The notes under the pieces are model-generated. The model did no database searches. It was given only the letters and a program-made list of their open reading frames with translations, and was not told the origin of the DNA. Shown piece by piece: positions 1-7,131 of a stretch of DNA of 64,000 bases (positions are counted from its first letter, which is position 1; each line of letters starts with the position of its first letter). The position numbers and the translations under genes were made by a program. Origin of the DNA: Alphaproteobacteria bacterium (GTDB lineage: Bacteria > Pseudomonadota > Alphaproteobacteria > Rhizobiales > Hyphomicrobiaceae); assembly GCA_019137195.1 (NCBI GenBank), contig JAGVSR010000147.1, positions 1 through 64,000 of the forward strand. The letters are read 5' to 3'.

Positions 1-445
1 GGAAGCTTTCCCGCGTCGCCGGGGAGGCGGTCGCGCCGACCAGCGCGTCGAGCACGCGTTCCTCCGCATTCTTCTCCGCCTGCGCCCTCACCTGCCGCCG
101 CTTGGCATCGCGCACGATCCCGATGCCGGCCTCCACGAGATCGCGGATGATCGAATCCACGTCGCGCCCCACGTAGCCGACCTCCGTGAACTTCGTCGCC
201 TCGACCTTGAGGAACGGGGCGCCGGCGAGACGGGCCAGCCGCCGCGAGATCTCGGTCTTGCCGACGCCCGTCGGCCCGATCATCAGGATGTTCTTCGGCA
301 GCACCTCCTCCTTGAGCTCGCCCTCGAGCTGCTGCCGGCGCCAGCGGTTGCGGAGCGCGATGGCGACCGCGCGCTTGGCGTCCGCCTGTCCGACGATGTA
401 GCGGTCGAGCTCAGAGACGATCTCGCGGGGAGAGAAAGTGGTCAT
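1..445 (-). CDS. hslU: HslU, ATPase subunit of HslUV protease (3' end outside window)
   Basis: AAA+ unfoldase that feeds proteins into the HslV peptidase in the cytoplasm. Only the first 148 codons are in the window; the rest lies beyond base 1. The protein opens with the family N-terminus ([16 protein letters not shown]) and has a Walker A GPTGVGKT at about residues 57-64, followed by the start of the I-domain ([16 protein letters not shown]). The ATG at 445 is the only start matching the family N-terminus. It lies 120 bp downstream of hslV on the same strand, the usual hslV-hslU heat-shock operon. Confidence 0.95.
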   Translation of the reverse strand, partial: MTTFSPREIVSELDRYIVGQADAKRAVAIALRNRWRRQQLEGELKEEVLPKNILMIGPTGVGKTEISRRLARLAGAPFLKVEATKFTEVGYVGRDVDSIIRDLVEAGIGIVRDAKRRQVRAQAEKNAEERVLDALVGATASPATRESF

Positions 446-565
446 GGGCAGTTTACCGTGCGGTGCTGCTGATTGATGTCATTGCGATGTAGGTTGTCAC
501 GGCCGCATTTCCCACTCGGCGGGCGCGTGAGGAGCAGCCGCGTTGGGTCGTCCGGCACCGCGGTC

Positions 566-1129
566 TCACCGGCTCGACGCCAGGCTTTCGACCACGAGAT
601 TCCCGTTCGTGTAGACGCAGATCTCGGCCGCGATCGCCATCGCCTTCCTGGCGATTTCCTCCGCCGAGAGCGGCTGATCGAGAAGCGCCCGGGCCGCAGC
701 GAGCGCGTAGTTCCCGCCCGAGCCGATGCCCATGACGTGGTCCTCTGGTTCGAGCACGTCTCCGGTGCCGGTGAGCACCAGCGTCGCGTCCTTGTCCGCC
801 ACGATCATCATCGCCTCGAGCCGGCGCAGGTAGCGGTCGGTGCGCCAGTCCTTTGCCAGCTCGACCGCAGCCCTGGTAAGCTGCCCGGGGTATTGCTCGA
901 GCTTGGCTTCGAGCCGCTCGAACAGTGTAAATGCATCGGCCGTCGCGCCGGCGAACCCGCCGATGACATCTCCCTTGCCAAGGGTCCGCACCTTCTTGGC
1001 GTTGGACTTGATGACTGTCTGGCCGAGGCTCACCTGCCCGTCGCCCGCGACCACGACCCTTCCGCCCTTGCGGACGGTCAAAATGGTGGTGCCGTGCCAG
1101 CTCTGCTGACTGGAATGATCGGAGTTCAT
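566..1129 (-). CDS. hslV: HslV, threonine peptidase subunit of HslUV
   Basis: 187 aa Ntn-type peptidase that forms the dodecameric core of HslUV. The catalytic threonine is Thr14 in [12 protein letters not shown], exposed after removal of a short N-terminal propeptide, as in other alphaproteobacterial HslV. The motifs [12 protein letters not shown] and [12 protein letters not shown] are intact. The reading frame stays open upstream to 1783 but that part is antisense to hisB. The ATG at 1129 has a good ribosome site (AGAAGGT) and gives the family length. An RpoH-type promoter lies just upstream. Confidence 0.96.
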   Translation of the reverse strand: MNSDHSSQQSWHGTTILTVRKGGRVVVAGDGQVSLGQTVIKSNAKKVRTLGKGDVIGGFAGATADAFTLFERLEAKLEQYPGQLTRAAVELAKDWRTDRYLRRLEAMMIVADKDATLVLTGTGDVLEPEDHVMGIGSGGNYALAAARALLDQPLSAEEIARKAMAIAAEICVYTNGNLVVESLASSR

Positions 1130-1164
1130 GGTTACCTTCTGACGGACGCCCCGGTCTTTTGAGG

Positions 1165-1192
1165 AGATGGGGCCTGGGGCGCCTGCCGCAAG
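1165..1192 (-). promoter_or_regulatory. RpoH (sigma-32) promoter of hslVU
   Basis: On the minus strand CTTG (1192-1189) is followed after 16 bases by CCCCATCT (1172-1165), close to the heat-shock consensus CTTG...CCCCATnT. It ends 36 nt before the hslV start. The hsp20 promoter at 31825-31852 has the same elements at exactly the same spacing, which supports both. Confidence 0.7.
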
Positions 1193-1297
1193 GCTGGTGG
1201 CGAGCCCGCGAAGCTGATAAACGCTCGGCCAGATTGGCGCAACCGAGGGTGATCGGACCCTCGCCGGGGCGCCCGAGGGCAGTGAAAGGCTGAAAAC

Positions 1298-1894
1298 GTG
1301 AAGCGGCAGGCGACCATCAACCGCAAGACCAAGGAAACCGAGATCGCAGCCACCGTCGATCTCGACGGTACCGGCGCCTACGACATCAAGACCGGCGTCG
1401 GTTTCCTCGATCACATGCTGGAGCAGCTCGCCCGTCACGCGCTGATCGACATCAAGCTCTCCGCCAAGGGTGACCTCCACATCGATTTTCACCATACTGT
1501 CGAGGACAGCGGCATCGTGCTGGGTCAGGCCGTCGCCAAAGCGCTCGGCGACAAGCAGGGCATCACGCGCTACGCCGACGTCCACCTGCCCATGGATGAG
1601 ACGTTGACCCGCGTCGCCGTCGACGTTTCGGGACGCCCGTACCTCATCTGGAAGGTGGCGTTCACGCGCGACAAGCTCGGCGAAATGGACACAGAACTTT
1701 TTCGTGAATGGTTTCAAGCGTTTGCCCAGAATGCGGGGCTGACGCTCCACATCGAGTGCCTGTACGGTGAGAACAACCACCACATCGCGGAGACCTGCTA
1801 TAAGGGTTTGGCGCGAGCTTTGCGTCAGGCGGTTGCGATCGACCCGCGCCAGACCGGCCGGGTCCCGTCGACCAAGGGAACACTCGCCGTATGA
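1298..1894 (+). CDS. hisB: Imidazoleglycerol-phosphate dehydratase
   Basis: 198 aa monofunctional HisB, sixth step of histidine biosynthesis, dehydrating imidazole glycerol phosphate to imidazole acetol phosphate. Metal-binding motifs are intact: [22 protein letters not shown] and GENNHHIAE. The length is that of the short monofunctional form without the phosphatase domain of enterobacterial HisB. The start is a GTG at 1298 with AAAGG upstream. The stop overlaps the ATG of the next gene (ATGA), so the two are translationally coupled. It is the first gene of a partial his cluster divergent from hslVU. Confidence 0.96.
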   Translation: MKRQATINRKTKETEIAATVDLDGTGAYDIKTGVGFLDHMLEQLARHALIDIKLSAKGDLHIDFHHTVEDSGIVLGQAVAKALGDKQGITRYADVHLPMDETLTRVAVDVSGRPYLIWKVAFTRDKLGEMDTELFREWFQAFAQNAGLTLHIECLYGENNHHIAETCYKGLARALRQAVAIDPRQTGRVPSTKGTLAV

Positions 1895-2349
1895 TCACGC
1901 TGATACTGAGTGCCAGGGAAAGATCCTACGTGGCCGTCTACTCCGTCTACGAGCCGCCCAATCCGCCCGCCGACCGCGTCGAGCGGGCAGAGCAGATGAT
2001 GTTCATCCGTGAGGGATTCTCCTGGGGGGCGGCACTCGCGACGCCGTTCTGGATGGCCGCCAACCGCATGTGGGCGGCGCTCGCCATCTACCTCGTCGCG
2101 CTGACGGCAATTATCACGGGGCTCTCTGCCGCCGGCGCCGGGACGGACTGGATCTGCCTTGCTGTCCTGGCTCTGCAGGCCGTCATGGGTTTCGAGGGCG
2201 CGGCGCTGGAGCGAATGGCCCTCGAGTATGAAGGCTGGACGGACGCCGGCACCGTCAGCGGCCGGACCGTGCTCGACTGCGAGCGCCGCTTCTTCGACAT
2301 CTGGCTCTCGGGCGACCAGGCGGCCAAAGGCGAGGCGGCGGGCGGCTAG
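1891..2349 (+). CDS. DUF2628 family small membrane protein
   Basis: 152 aa protein of unknown function. It has a soluble N-terminus with the DUF2628-like signature [14 protein letters not shown] and [16 protein letters not shown], then two hydrophobic segments (about residues 61-84 and 88-107), and a polar tail with [15 protein letters not shown]2628 gene between hisB and hisH is a recurrent arrangement in Hyphomicrobiales (from memory). The ATG at 1891 overlaps the hisB stop; a GTG at 1930 is an alternative start. It probably shares the hisB transcript, but no role in histidine synthesis is established. Confidence 0.8.
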   Translation: MITLILSARERSYVAVYSVYEPPNPPADRVERAEQMMFIREGFSWGAALATPFWMAANRMWAALAIYLVALTAIITGLSAAGAGTDWICLAVLALQAVMGFEGAALERMALEYEGWTDAGTVSGRTVLDCERRFFDIWLSGDQAAKGEAAGG

Positions 2350-2380
2350 TGCTCCGGCACCGACATATGATCCCCGGTAG

Positions 2381-2473
2381 GTCACGGCCGGGCTTGACCC
2401 GGCCATCCAGGGCCACATGCTCGTCGAGAGGAGTTTGTTGCTCGGGATGGGCAGCTCCGAGGCCGGCCGTGAC
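2381..2473. repeat. Palindromic intergenic element, copy 1
   Basis: 93 bp element with imperfect terminal inverted repeats (GTCACGGCCGG at both ends) and an inner CCATCC/GGATGG pair. The left arm contains GGGCTTGACCCGGCCATCCA. A related element of 94 bp lies at 9663-9756, sharing that block with other central sequence. It has no coding capacity and looks like a MITE- or REP-type element. It sits in the DUF2628-hisH gap. Confidence 0.7.
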
Positions 2474-2527
2474 GTCAAATCGGAACCAAGCGTTAGAGTC
2501 GGCGCACTAACTCCACGAACCAAGCCC

Positions 2528-3181
2528 ATGCAGCGCGTCGCCATCATCGACTACGGCTCCGGCAACCTCCACTCGGCCGCGAAAGCGTTCGAGCGAGCGG
2601 CTCGCGAGAGCGGGACCGACTCCGTGATCGAGGTGACCGCCGACCCCAGGACCGTCGCCGCCGCCGACCGGATCGTGCTCCCGGGTGTCGGCGCATTCGC
2701 CGACTGCAAGCGCGGCCTCGAGTCCGTTCCCGGCATGCGGGCAACGCTGGAGGACGCCGTCAGGACCAAAGGCCGGCCGTTCCTCGGCATCTGCGTCGGC
2801 ATGCAGCTGATGGCCTCTCGCGGCCTCGAGCACGGGGTCACGGAAGGTCTGGGCTGGATCGAGGGCGAGGTTCGTGCCATCGAGCCCGGCGACAAGCGCC
2901 TCAAGATTCCCCACATGGGCTGGAACACGCTCGACGTCGTGACGCCCCACGCGCTACTCGACGGCATTGCGACCGGGGACAACGGCCTTCACGCCTATTT
3001 CGTCCATTCCTTCCATATGGTGCCGAAGGATCGCACGTGTGTGGTCGCCGAAACCGACTACGGTGGGCCAGTCACGGCGATCGTCGCCAAAGCCAACATT
3101 GCCGGCACCCAGTTCCACCCCGAGAAGAGCCAGAAGCTGGGCCTCGCGCTCATCGCCAACTTCCTCTCTTGGCGTCCATAA
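2528..3181 (+). CDS. hisH: Imidazole glycerol phosphate synthase, glutaminase subunit HisH
   Basis: 217 aa class I glutamine amidotransferase that supplies ammonia to HisF. The triad is visible: Cys89 in LGICVGMQ, and His197 and Glu199 in [10 protein letters not shown]. The oxyanion region [10 protein letters not shown] is present. The frame is open from 2417, but the upstream part runs through repeat DNA; the ATG at 2528 gives [13 protein letters not shown], the family N-terminus. Its partner HisF is not in the window, although hisA is 1.07 kb downstream. Confidence 0.96.
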   Translation: MQRVAIIDYGSGNLHSAAKAFERAARESGTDSVIEVTADPRTVAAADRIVLPGVGAFADCKRGLESVPGMRATLEDAVRTKGRPFLGICVGMQLMASRGLEHGVTEGLGWIEGEVRAIEPGDKRLKIPHMGWNTLDVVTPHALLDGIATGDNGLHAYFVHSFHMVPKDRTCVVAETDYGGPVTAIVAKANIAGTQFHPEKSQKLGLALIANFLSWRP

Positions 3182-3185
3182 AAAT

Positions 3186-3213
3186 GGTGCCTGACCATTT
3201 CGGGCCAGGCACC
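3186..3213. terminator. Hairpin between convergent genes
   Basis: GGTGCCTG (3186-3193) pairs perfectly with CAGGCACC (3206-3213) five bases after the hisH stop. No strong T-run follows. A second inverted repeat, TCTGAC/GTCAGA at 3239-3267, follows before the convergent gene ending at 3277. Likely bidirectional termination. Confidence 0.5.
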
Positions 3214-3276
3214 TGAAACAATGATCTTGAAGGCCATATCTGACGGTACCTCCCTCGGAGGGTCAGACACGTCCCC

Positions 3277-3639
3277 TTACCCCGCGCGCGCGAACGGCAG
3301 CTCGGGCTGGGCAGACGGCGCGGGCGCCGGCACCGGGAAAGCGATGACGTTCGAATGCTCCTCGACCTCGATGCCGGCCCGGCGCTGCTTGAACCAGCGC
3401 AGCGACGTGTTGGTGAGGATCGCCTCCTCCTTCACGGCCTGGATGAGGAGACCGTCGTCGGAATCGAGGTGCCGCGCGATGGTCGCTTCGAGGGCTTCCT
3501 CGCTGTCGACGGTGCGCACGTACCAAGTCTGCTCCAGAGGACGCGCCCAGCTCGTGCCCGCAGCCATAATGGCCTGCGCGACGACGTGCTTGGTGAGGTG
3601 CGGCTTGGCGAGATCGTAAGAGACGAGGAAGGTGCGCAT
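3277..3639 (-). CDS. Cas2/SinR-fold small protein under LexA boxes
   Basis: 120 aa. The first ~85 residues read like a single ferredoxin-fold domain of the SinR/Cas2/VapD group: MRTFLVSYDL as first strand with the conserved Asp, a helix, then an SWARPLEQTWYVRT strand and an LLIQAVKEEA strand. The tail is Pro/Ala-rich and contains QPELPF, which resembles a hexapeptide beta-clamp-binding motif. The ATG at 3639 was chosen because upstream codons of the frame cross the promoter with TATAAT and two LexA boxes. No cas genes or CRISPR repeats are nearby, so this is not CRISPR adaptation. It lies antisense inside the his cluster. The fold call is from pattern only; the function is unknown. Confidence 0.6.
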   Translation of the reverse strand: MRTFLVSYDLAKPHLTKHVVAQAIMAAGTSWARPLEQTWYVRTVDSEEALEATIARHLDSDDGLLIQAVKEEAILTNTSLRWFKQRRAGIEVEEHSNVIAFPVPAPAPSAQPELPFARAG

Positions 3640-3678
3640 GGGGCTCTCCGTGGGCTCAAGGAGTTCGGGGTCGGGAGG

Positions 3679-3684
3679 ATTATA
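3679..3684 (-). promoter_or_regulatory. -10 element TATAAT of the Cas2-like gene
   Basis: Perfect TATAAT on the minus strand, 39 nt upstream of the ATG at 3639. No good -35 is seen at 16-18 bp spacing. The LexA boxes lie immediately upstream. Confidence 0.55.
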
Positions 3685-3714
3685 CGCATCACTTCGCGGC
3701 GGGGGTAGGAACGA

Positions 3715-3729
3715 GAACGTAAAAAGAAC
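3715..3729. promoter_or_regulatory. LexA (SOS) box 1
   Basis: GAAC-N7-GAAC on the plus strand, which reads GTTC-N7-GTTC on the minus strand. This is the direct-repeat operator known for alphaproteobacterial LexA. It is 30 bp upstream of the TATAAT. Confidence 0.7.
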
Positions 3730-3761
3730 ATGGGCCGAATCGCGGGCTCTGTCCAGCGAAA

Positions 3762-3776
3762 GTTCGACTTTTGTTC
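3762..3776. promoter_or_regulatory. LexA (SOS) box 2
   Basis: GTTC-N7-GTTC on the plus strand, a perfect match to the alphaproteobacterial SOS operator, 32 bp beyond box 1 and in the opposite orientation. The pair lies in the 208 bp gap between two minus-strand genes, so the target is the Cas2-like gene at 3277-3639. Confidence 0.7.
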
Positions 3777-3847
3777 CTCTTAACCGTACTGAAAATATTT
3801 TCCATGCCACATCAAGCGGTTAGAAGGATGCATCTACCCGAACGTGG

Positions 3848-4159
3848 CTATTCGAAGAGCGACAGCTGACCGGGGTGGCGCGAGCGCGAATGGACCGGCC
3901 GATGCGGTCCGAGGTCGATCCGCTCGAGCACGGAGGGAAATGTCTCGGCGACGATCGCGAGCGCCTTCTCGCGAGCAGCTGGAAAGCGCGTTCCTTCCCA
4001 GATCTCGTAGAGCCTCCGAGGATCACAGCCGTAGCGCAGAACGAGGTCGCGCCGGCGCACGCGCATCCAGCGCGCGATCCAGATGTCGACGGCGTCTCGC
4101 TCGCTCAGCGGACGTCGCGCAACGGGAATGGGAGGCTGATCGAGAAACGCGACGGGCAT
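3848..4159 (-). CDS. Hypothetical protein with C-terminal beta-clamp-binding motif
   Basis: 103 aa, family not recognised. It is rich in Arg, with a helical central part (ERDAVDIWIARWMRVRRRD, then YGCDPRRLYEIWEG) that could be a small DNA-binding module. The protein ends in GQLSLFE; QLSLF matches the pentapeptide consensus QL[SD]LF used by DNA polymerases and repair proteins to bind the DNA polymerase III sliding clamp. It is co-directional with and upstream of the Cas2-like gene, but the LexA boxes lie between them, so it is not obviously under the same operator. The 89 bp upstream gap to hisA shows only a single GAAC. Confidence 0.6.
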   Translation of the reverse strand: MPVAFLDQPPIPVARRPLSERDAVDIWIARWMRVRRRDLVLRYGCDPRRLYEIWEGTRFPAAREKALAIVAETFPSVLERIDLGPHRPVHSRSRHPGQLSLFE

Positions 4160-4248
4160 GTTGTGGTACGCGACGAGAGCGAGCTTGACGGAACGACGAG
4201 GAGGCTATTCATGCGCCCTGATGAAAGCAATCCTGTGACGAGGCCGAC

Positions 4249-4989
4249 TTGATCCTCTTCCCCGCTATCGACCTCAAGGACGGCAAGTGCGTGCGCCTCA
4301 AGCTCGGCGAGATGAGCGAGGCCACCGTCTTCAACGACGACCCCGCCGCACAGGCCGCGACTTTCGAGCGCCAGGGCTTCCAGTACCTGCACATCGTCGA
4401 TTTGAACGGCGCCTTCGAAGGCAAGCCCGTCAACGCACGCGCCGTCGAGGCCATCCTCGCCGCCATCCGCATGCCGGCCCAGCTCGGCGGCGGCATCCGC
4501 GACCTCGCCACCATCGAGGCTTGGCTCGCGAAGGGCATCCGCCGGGTCATCCTCGGCACCGTCGCCGTCCGCAACCCCGACCTCGTGCGCGAGGCCTGCC
4601 GCCGGTTTCCGGGTCGCGTCGCCGTCGGCATCGACGCAAAGGGCGGAAAGGTCGCCGTCGAAGGCTGGGCCGAAACCAGCGAGCTCACCGCCATCGACCT
4701 CGCACGCCGGTTCGAGGACGCCGGCGTCTCAGCGATCATTTACACCGACATCGACCGTGACGGCATCCTGAAGGGCCTGAATCTGCCTTCGACCGCCGAG
4801 CTCGCCCGCGCCGTCGGCATACCGGTCATCGCCTCGGGCGGCCTCGCCTCCCTCGATGACATCATGGCCCTTCTCCGCCCCGAATATGCGCTCCTCGAAG
4901 GCGCCATCACCGGCCGTGCCCTCTACGATGGCCGCATCGACCCAAGGGAGGCCCTCGCCCTCCTTGCCGCCGCAAAGCCGGCGGGATGA
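4249..4989 (+). CDS. hisA: Phosphoribosylformimino-AICAR ribotide isomerase HisA
   Basis: 246 aa (beta-alpha)8 isomerase acting on ProFAR in histidine biosynthesis. The first catalytic Asp is Asp8 in [14 protein letters not shown]. Phosphate-binding and catalytic motifs are clear: [31 protein letters not shown] and IASGGL. The start is a TTG at 4249, because no ATG or GTG gives the conserved [10 protein letters not shown]-terminus. In related genomes hisF usually follows; here an exported FKBP begins 51 bp downstream. Confidence 0.95.
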   Translation: MILFPAIDLKDGKCVRLKLGEMSEATVFNDDPAAQAATFERQGFQYLHIVDLNGAFEGKPVNARAVEAILAAIRMPAQLGGGIRDLATIEAWLAKGIRRVILGTVAVRNPDLVREACRRFPGRVAVGIDAKGGKVAVEGWAETSELTAIDLARRFEDAGVSAIIYTDIDRDGILKGLNLPSTAELARAVGIPVIASGGLASLDDIMALLRPEYALLEGAITGRALYDGRIDPREALALLAAAKPAG

Positions 4990-5040
4990 GGCACTAGGCC
5001 TTGAACTCAATTCGGCGCCAGCAGAAAGGACTTCGACCGA

Positions 5041-5490
5041 ATGCGATCCACCTTCCTAAGTCTTGCCACCGCGCTCGCTGCTCTGGCCGCGAGCGCGCCG
5101 GCCTACGCAGAAAGCACTCCAGCTCCAGCCCAGGGAAAGACCATGACAACCGCATCCGGCCTCGAGATCGTCGATACGCAAGCCGGCACCGGCGCCGCAC
5201 CTCAGAAGGGCCAGATCTGCGTCATGCACTACACCGGCTGGCTGCGCGAGAACGGCGTCAAGGGGAAGAAGTTCGACAGCTCGGTGGACCGCGGGCAGCC
5301 GTTCGAGTTCCCGCTCGGCATGGGCCGCGTCATCAAGGGCTGGGATGAGGGCGTTGCCTCCATGAAGGTCGGCGGCAAGCGTACGCTCATCATTCCGCCG
5401 GAACTCGGCTACGGCCCGCGCGGCGCCGGCGGCGTCATCCCCCCGAACGCCACCCTCATCTTCGACGTCGAGTTGCTCGGCGTGAAGTAG
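5041..5490 (+). CDS. Exported FKBP-type peptidyl-prolyl isomerase
   Basis: 149 aa periplasmic prolyl cis-trans isomerase. Residues 1-23 form a signal peptide (MRSTFLSLATALAALAASAP, cleavage after AYA). The single FKBP domain spans about 39-149 with VMHYTGWL, KKFDSSVDRGQPFEFPLG, VIKGWDEG and PPELGYGPRG, the active-site framework of FKBPs. The ATG at 5041 has AAAGGA upstream. It follows hisA on the same strand but its function is protein folding, so any co-transcription would be positional. Confidence 0.93.
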   Translation: MRSTFLSLATALAALAASAPAYAESTPAPAQGKTMTTASGLEIVDTQAGTGAAPQKGQICVMHYTGWLRENGVKGKKFDSSVDRGQPFEFPLGMGRVIKGWDEGVASMKVGGKRTLIIPPELGYGPRGAGGVIPPNATLIFDVELLGVK

Positions 5491-5629
5491 GCGGTCGCAC
5501 CGCAGTCTCGACCCGCCCAGGGCTATCGGCGCCTCGGCCTTTTCCGACTGCCCTCGGCCTTCTGTCGCCCTCGCGAAGGCCGGGGGGACCAGCCCTGTTG
5601 AGGAGGGGGCGGCTCTCGCGCCCGGAACG

Positions 5630-6280
5630 ATGCCGCTCGCCGACCCGAACGCCTTCATCCGAGCCAACACCCGGTTGATTGCACCGCCGCTGGTGCCGGA
5701 GGTGCGCCTCCACTTGGCCGAGGAGAGCCTGCCCATCTGGCAGAAGACCGAGGACGAATTGGGCGAGATGAACGTGCCACCGCCGTACTGGGCTTTCGCC
5801 TGGGCCGGCGGGCAGGCACTCGCGCGCTACCTGCTCGACAATCGCAATCTCGTTGCCGGCAAGACCGTGCTCGACCTCGGCTCGGGATCGGGCCTCACAG
5901 CGATTGTCTCCATGATGGCAGGCGCCACGTCCGTGCTCGCCGCCGACATCGACGAGATCGCACTCAGGGCCGTCGCCCTCAACGCGGACGCAAACGGAGT
6001 GAGTGTCGCGACCACCGCCGCTGACGTGCTCGCCGCCGAGCCCCGCCCGTTCGATATCGTTCTCGTCGGCGACCTTTTTTACGAGAGGCCCTTAGCCGAG
6101 AGCGTCCTCGCCTACATCGACAAGGCCCGCGCGCTCGGCTCCCTCGTCCTCATCGGCGACCCCCAGCGCAATTACTTTCCCCGCGGCCGCTTCACTCTCG
6201 CTGCCGAGTACAAGGTCCCCGTGACACGCGAGCTCGAGGACGCGCTGATCAAGAACACGGCCGTATGGCGGGTGCCCTAA
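5630..6280 (+). CDS. ETF-beta lysine methyltransferase homologue (class I SAM-dependent)
   Basis: 216 aa protein methyltransferase. Motif I is VLDLGSGSGLTA, followed by the acidic strand end AADID, and the post-motif is VLVGDLFYE. It closely follows the plan of the human ETF-beta lysine methyltransferase: PPYWAFAWAGGQALARYLLD, the D-x-FY[DE] motif, LIGDP and a C-terminal AVW. This family methylates lysines in the ETF-beta recognition loop, and alphaproteobacterial members are known. etfB of this genome is at 39236-39991. The last 102 bp, including the stop, are duplicated at 9056-9157 beyond the TIR operon, so the present 3' end may have been donated by the island. Confidence 0.85.
   Translation: MPLADPNAFIRANTRLIAPPLVPEVRLHLAEESLPIWQKTEDELGEMNVPPPYWAFAWAGGQALARYLLDNRNLVAGKTVLDLGSGSGLTAIVSMMAGATSVLAADIDEIALRAVALNADANGVSVATTAADVLAAEPRPFDIVLVGDLFYERPLAESVLAYIDKARALGSLVLIGDPQRNYFPRGRFTLAAEYKVPVTRELEDALIKNTAVWRVP
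6179..6280 (+). repeat. 102 bp direct repeat, left copy (3' end of the methyltransferase gene)
   Basis: 98 of 102 positions match 9056-9157. The four differences (6226, 6235, 6277, 6280) all fall on third codon positions of the methyltransferase frame and are silent (one turns TAA into TAG). It marks the left border of the TIR island, attL-like. Confidence 0.9.
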
Positions 6281-6298
6281 TTGTCTCAGTCGGATCGG

Positions 6299-7114
6299 TT
6301 ACGAGCAGGCCGAAGGATCGCCTTGCTTGCCGCCGTCTCGCTTGAGCTCTGGTTGGACTAGGTTGGCGCGAATTCCCGACACGACCCGCTCATCGCAAAC
6401 AGCCTCGTTGTAGGATATATGGATGAAGCAGGCCTGATTGGCCCCGAGATAGGAAAATGCTTTGCATTCGATCTCGGCCGAGCAGCGCTCCTGGCATTCG
6501 TCTAGCGACACATTGGCAATGGAGCGTCCTCCGGCGTCGAGAATACTGGTGCTGCCGTAGATTTGGAAACCTCTATCCCGCGAAGGAAGCGCAACTACGC
6601 CAGAAAGGATATAAGCCGATGCGATCGCAGCAGATGCCAAGCCAAGTGCGGGAAGCGCGAAACGCCATGGTGAAGAAGCAGCGGCCGGTCGAGACCTCGG
6701 CTTCCAGTCCTCCGGAATACCGCCTCCTTTGATAGCCGACTGCAGGCCGGCAACGAGCTCTTTGAGACGAATATCATTTGGCTGCCCTGTCCACCCCGTC
6801 AGATCAATCGTGTGATACTGTCGGAACCCCAGAGGAGGCTCGGCACCTTCGATCGTTATGGGAATGAGCTTGCCGCTTCGTCCCGCCTCGTCGGCCTCGT
6901 CTTTGACCCACTTCGATGCGACCGAATGTGGACTCCAAATTACGATGACAGCGGTTGCATCTGCGAGCGATCGCTGGATAGCCTGGTCGAACCGCTCTCC
7001 TACCCGCAGCGTTGCATCCCACCAGACCGAAAAACCATTATCCTTGAGACAGTCAACCAGGCTTTGAACCCACCCGCGGTCATCTCTAGCGTACGAGACG
7101 AAGACGTCCGGCAT
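6299..7114 (-). CDS. Membrane TIR-domain protein with C-terminal PAN/Apple domain
   Basis: 271 aa. Residues 1-130 are a TIR domain: first strand DVFVSYARDD, BB-loop region WWDATLRVGERFD, and SKWVKDEADEA, where Glu73 aligns with the catalytic glutamate of NAD-cleaving TIRs (WVxxE). A Pro/Ala-rich linker leads to one membrane helix (about 151-174, WRFALPALGLASAAIASAYI). Residues ~183-250 look like a PAN/Apple module with five cysteines (207, 211, 217, 229, 240), including CSAEIECKAFSY. The likely topology is cytoplasmic TIR, periplasmic PAN. It is the last gene of the operon, 17 bp after its neighbour, with AAGGGAG before the ATG. NADase activity and ligand are inferred, not shown. Confidence 0.85.
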   Translation of the reverse strand: MPDVFVSYARDDRGWVQSLVDCLKDNGFSVWWDATLRVGERFDQAIQRSLADATAVIVIWSPHSVASKWVKDEADEAGRSGKLIPITIEGAEPPLGFRQYHTIDLTGWTGQPNDIRLKELVAGLQSAIKGGGIPEDWKPRSRPAAASSPWRFALPALGLASAAIASAYILSGVVALPSRDRGFQIYGSTSILDAGGRSIANVSLDECQERCSAEIECKAFSYLGANQACFIHISYNEAVCDERVVSGIRANLVQPELKRDGGKQGDPSACS

Positions 7115-7131
7115 AGTCCACTCCCTTCGCC

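Noticed and set aside
1130..1783. Upstream extension of the hslV reading frame
   Set aside because: Overlaps hisB antisense and the RpoH promoter; HslV family length and ribosome site support the start at 1129.
3277..3639. CRISPR-Cas adaptation module
   Set aside because: Only a Cas2-like fold is present; no cas1, no repeats with regular spacers anywhere in the window.
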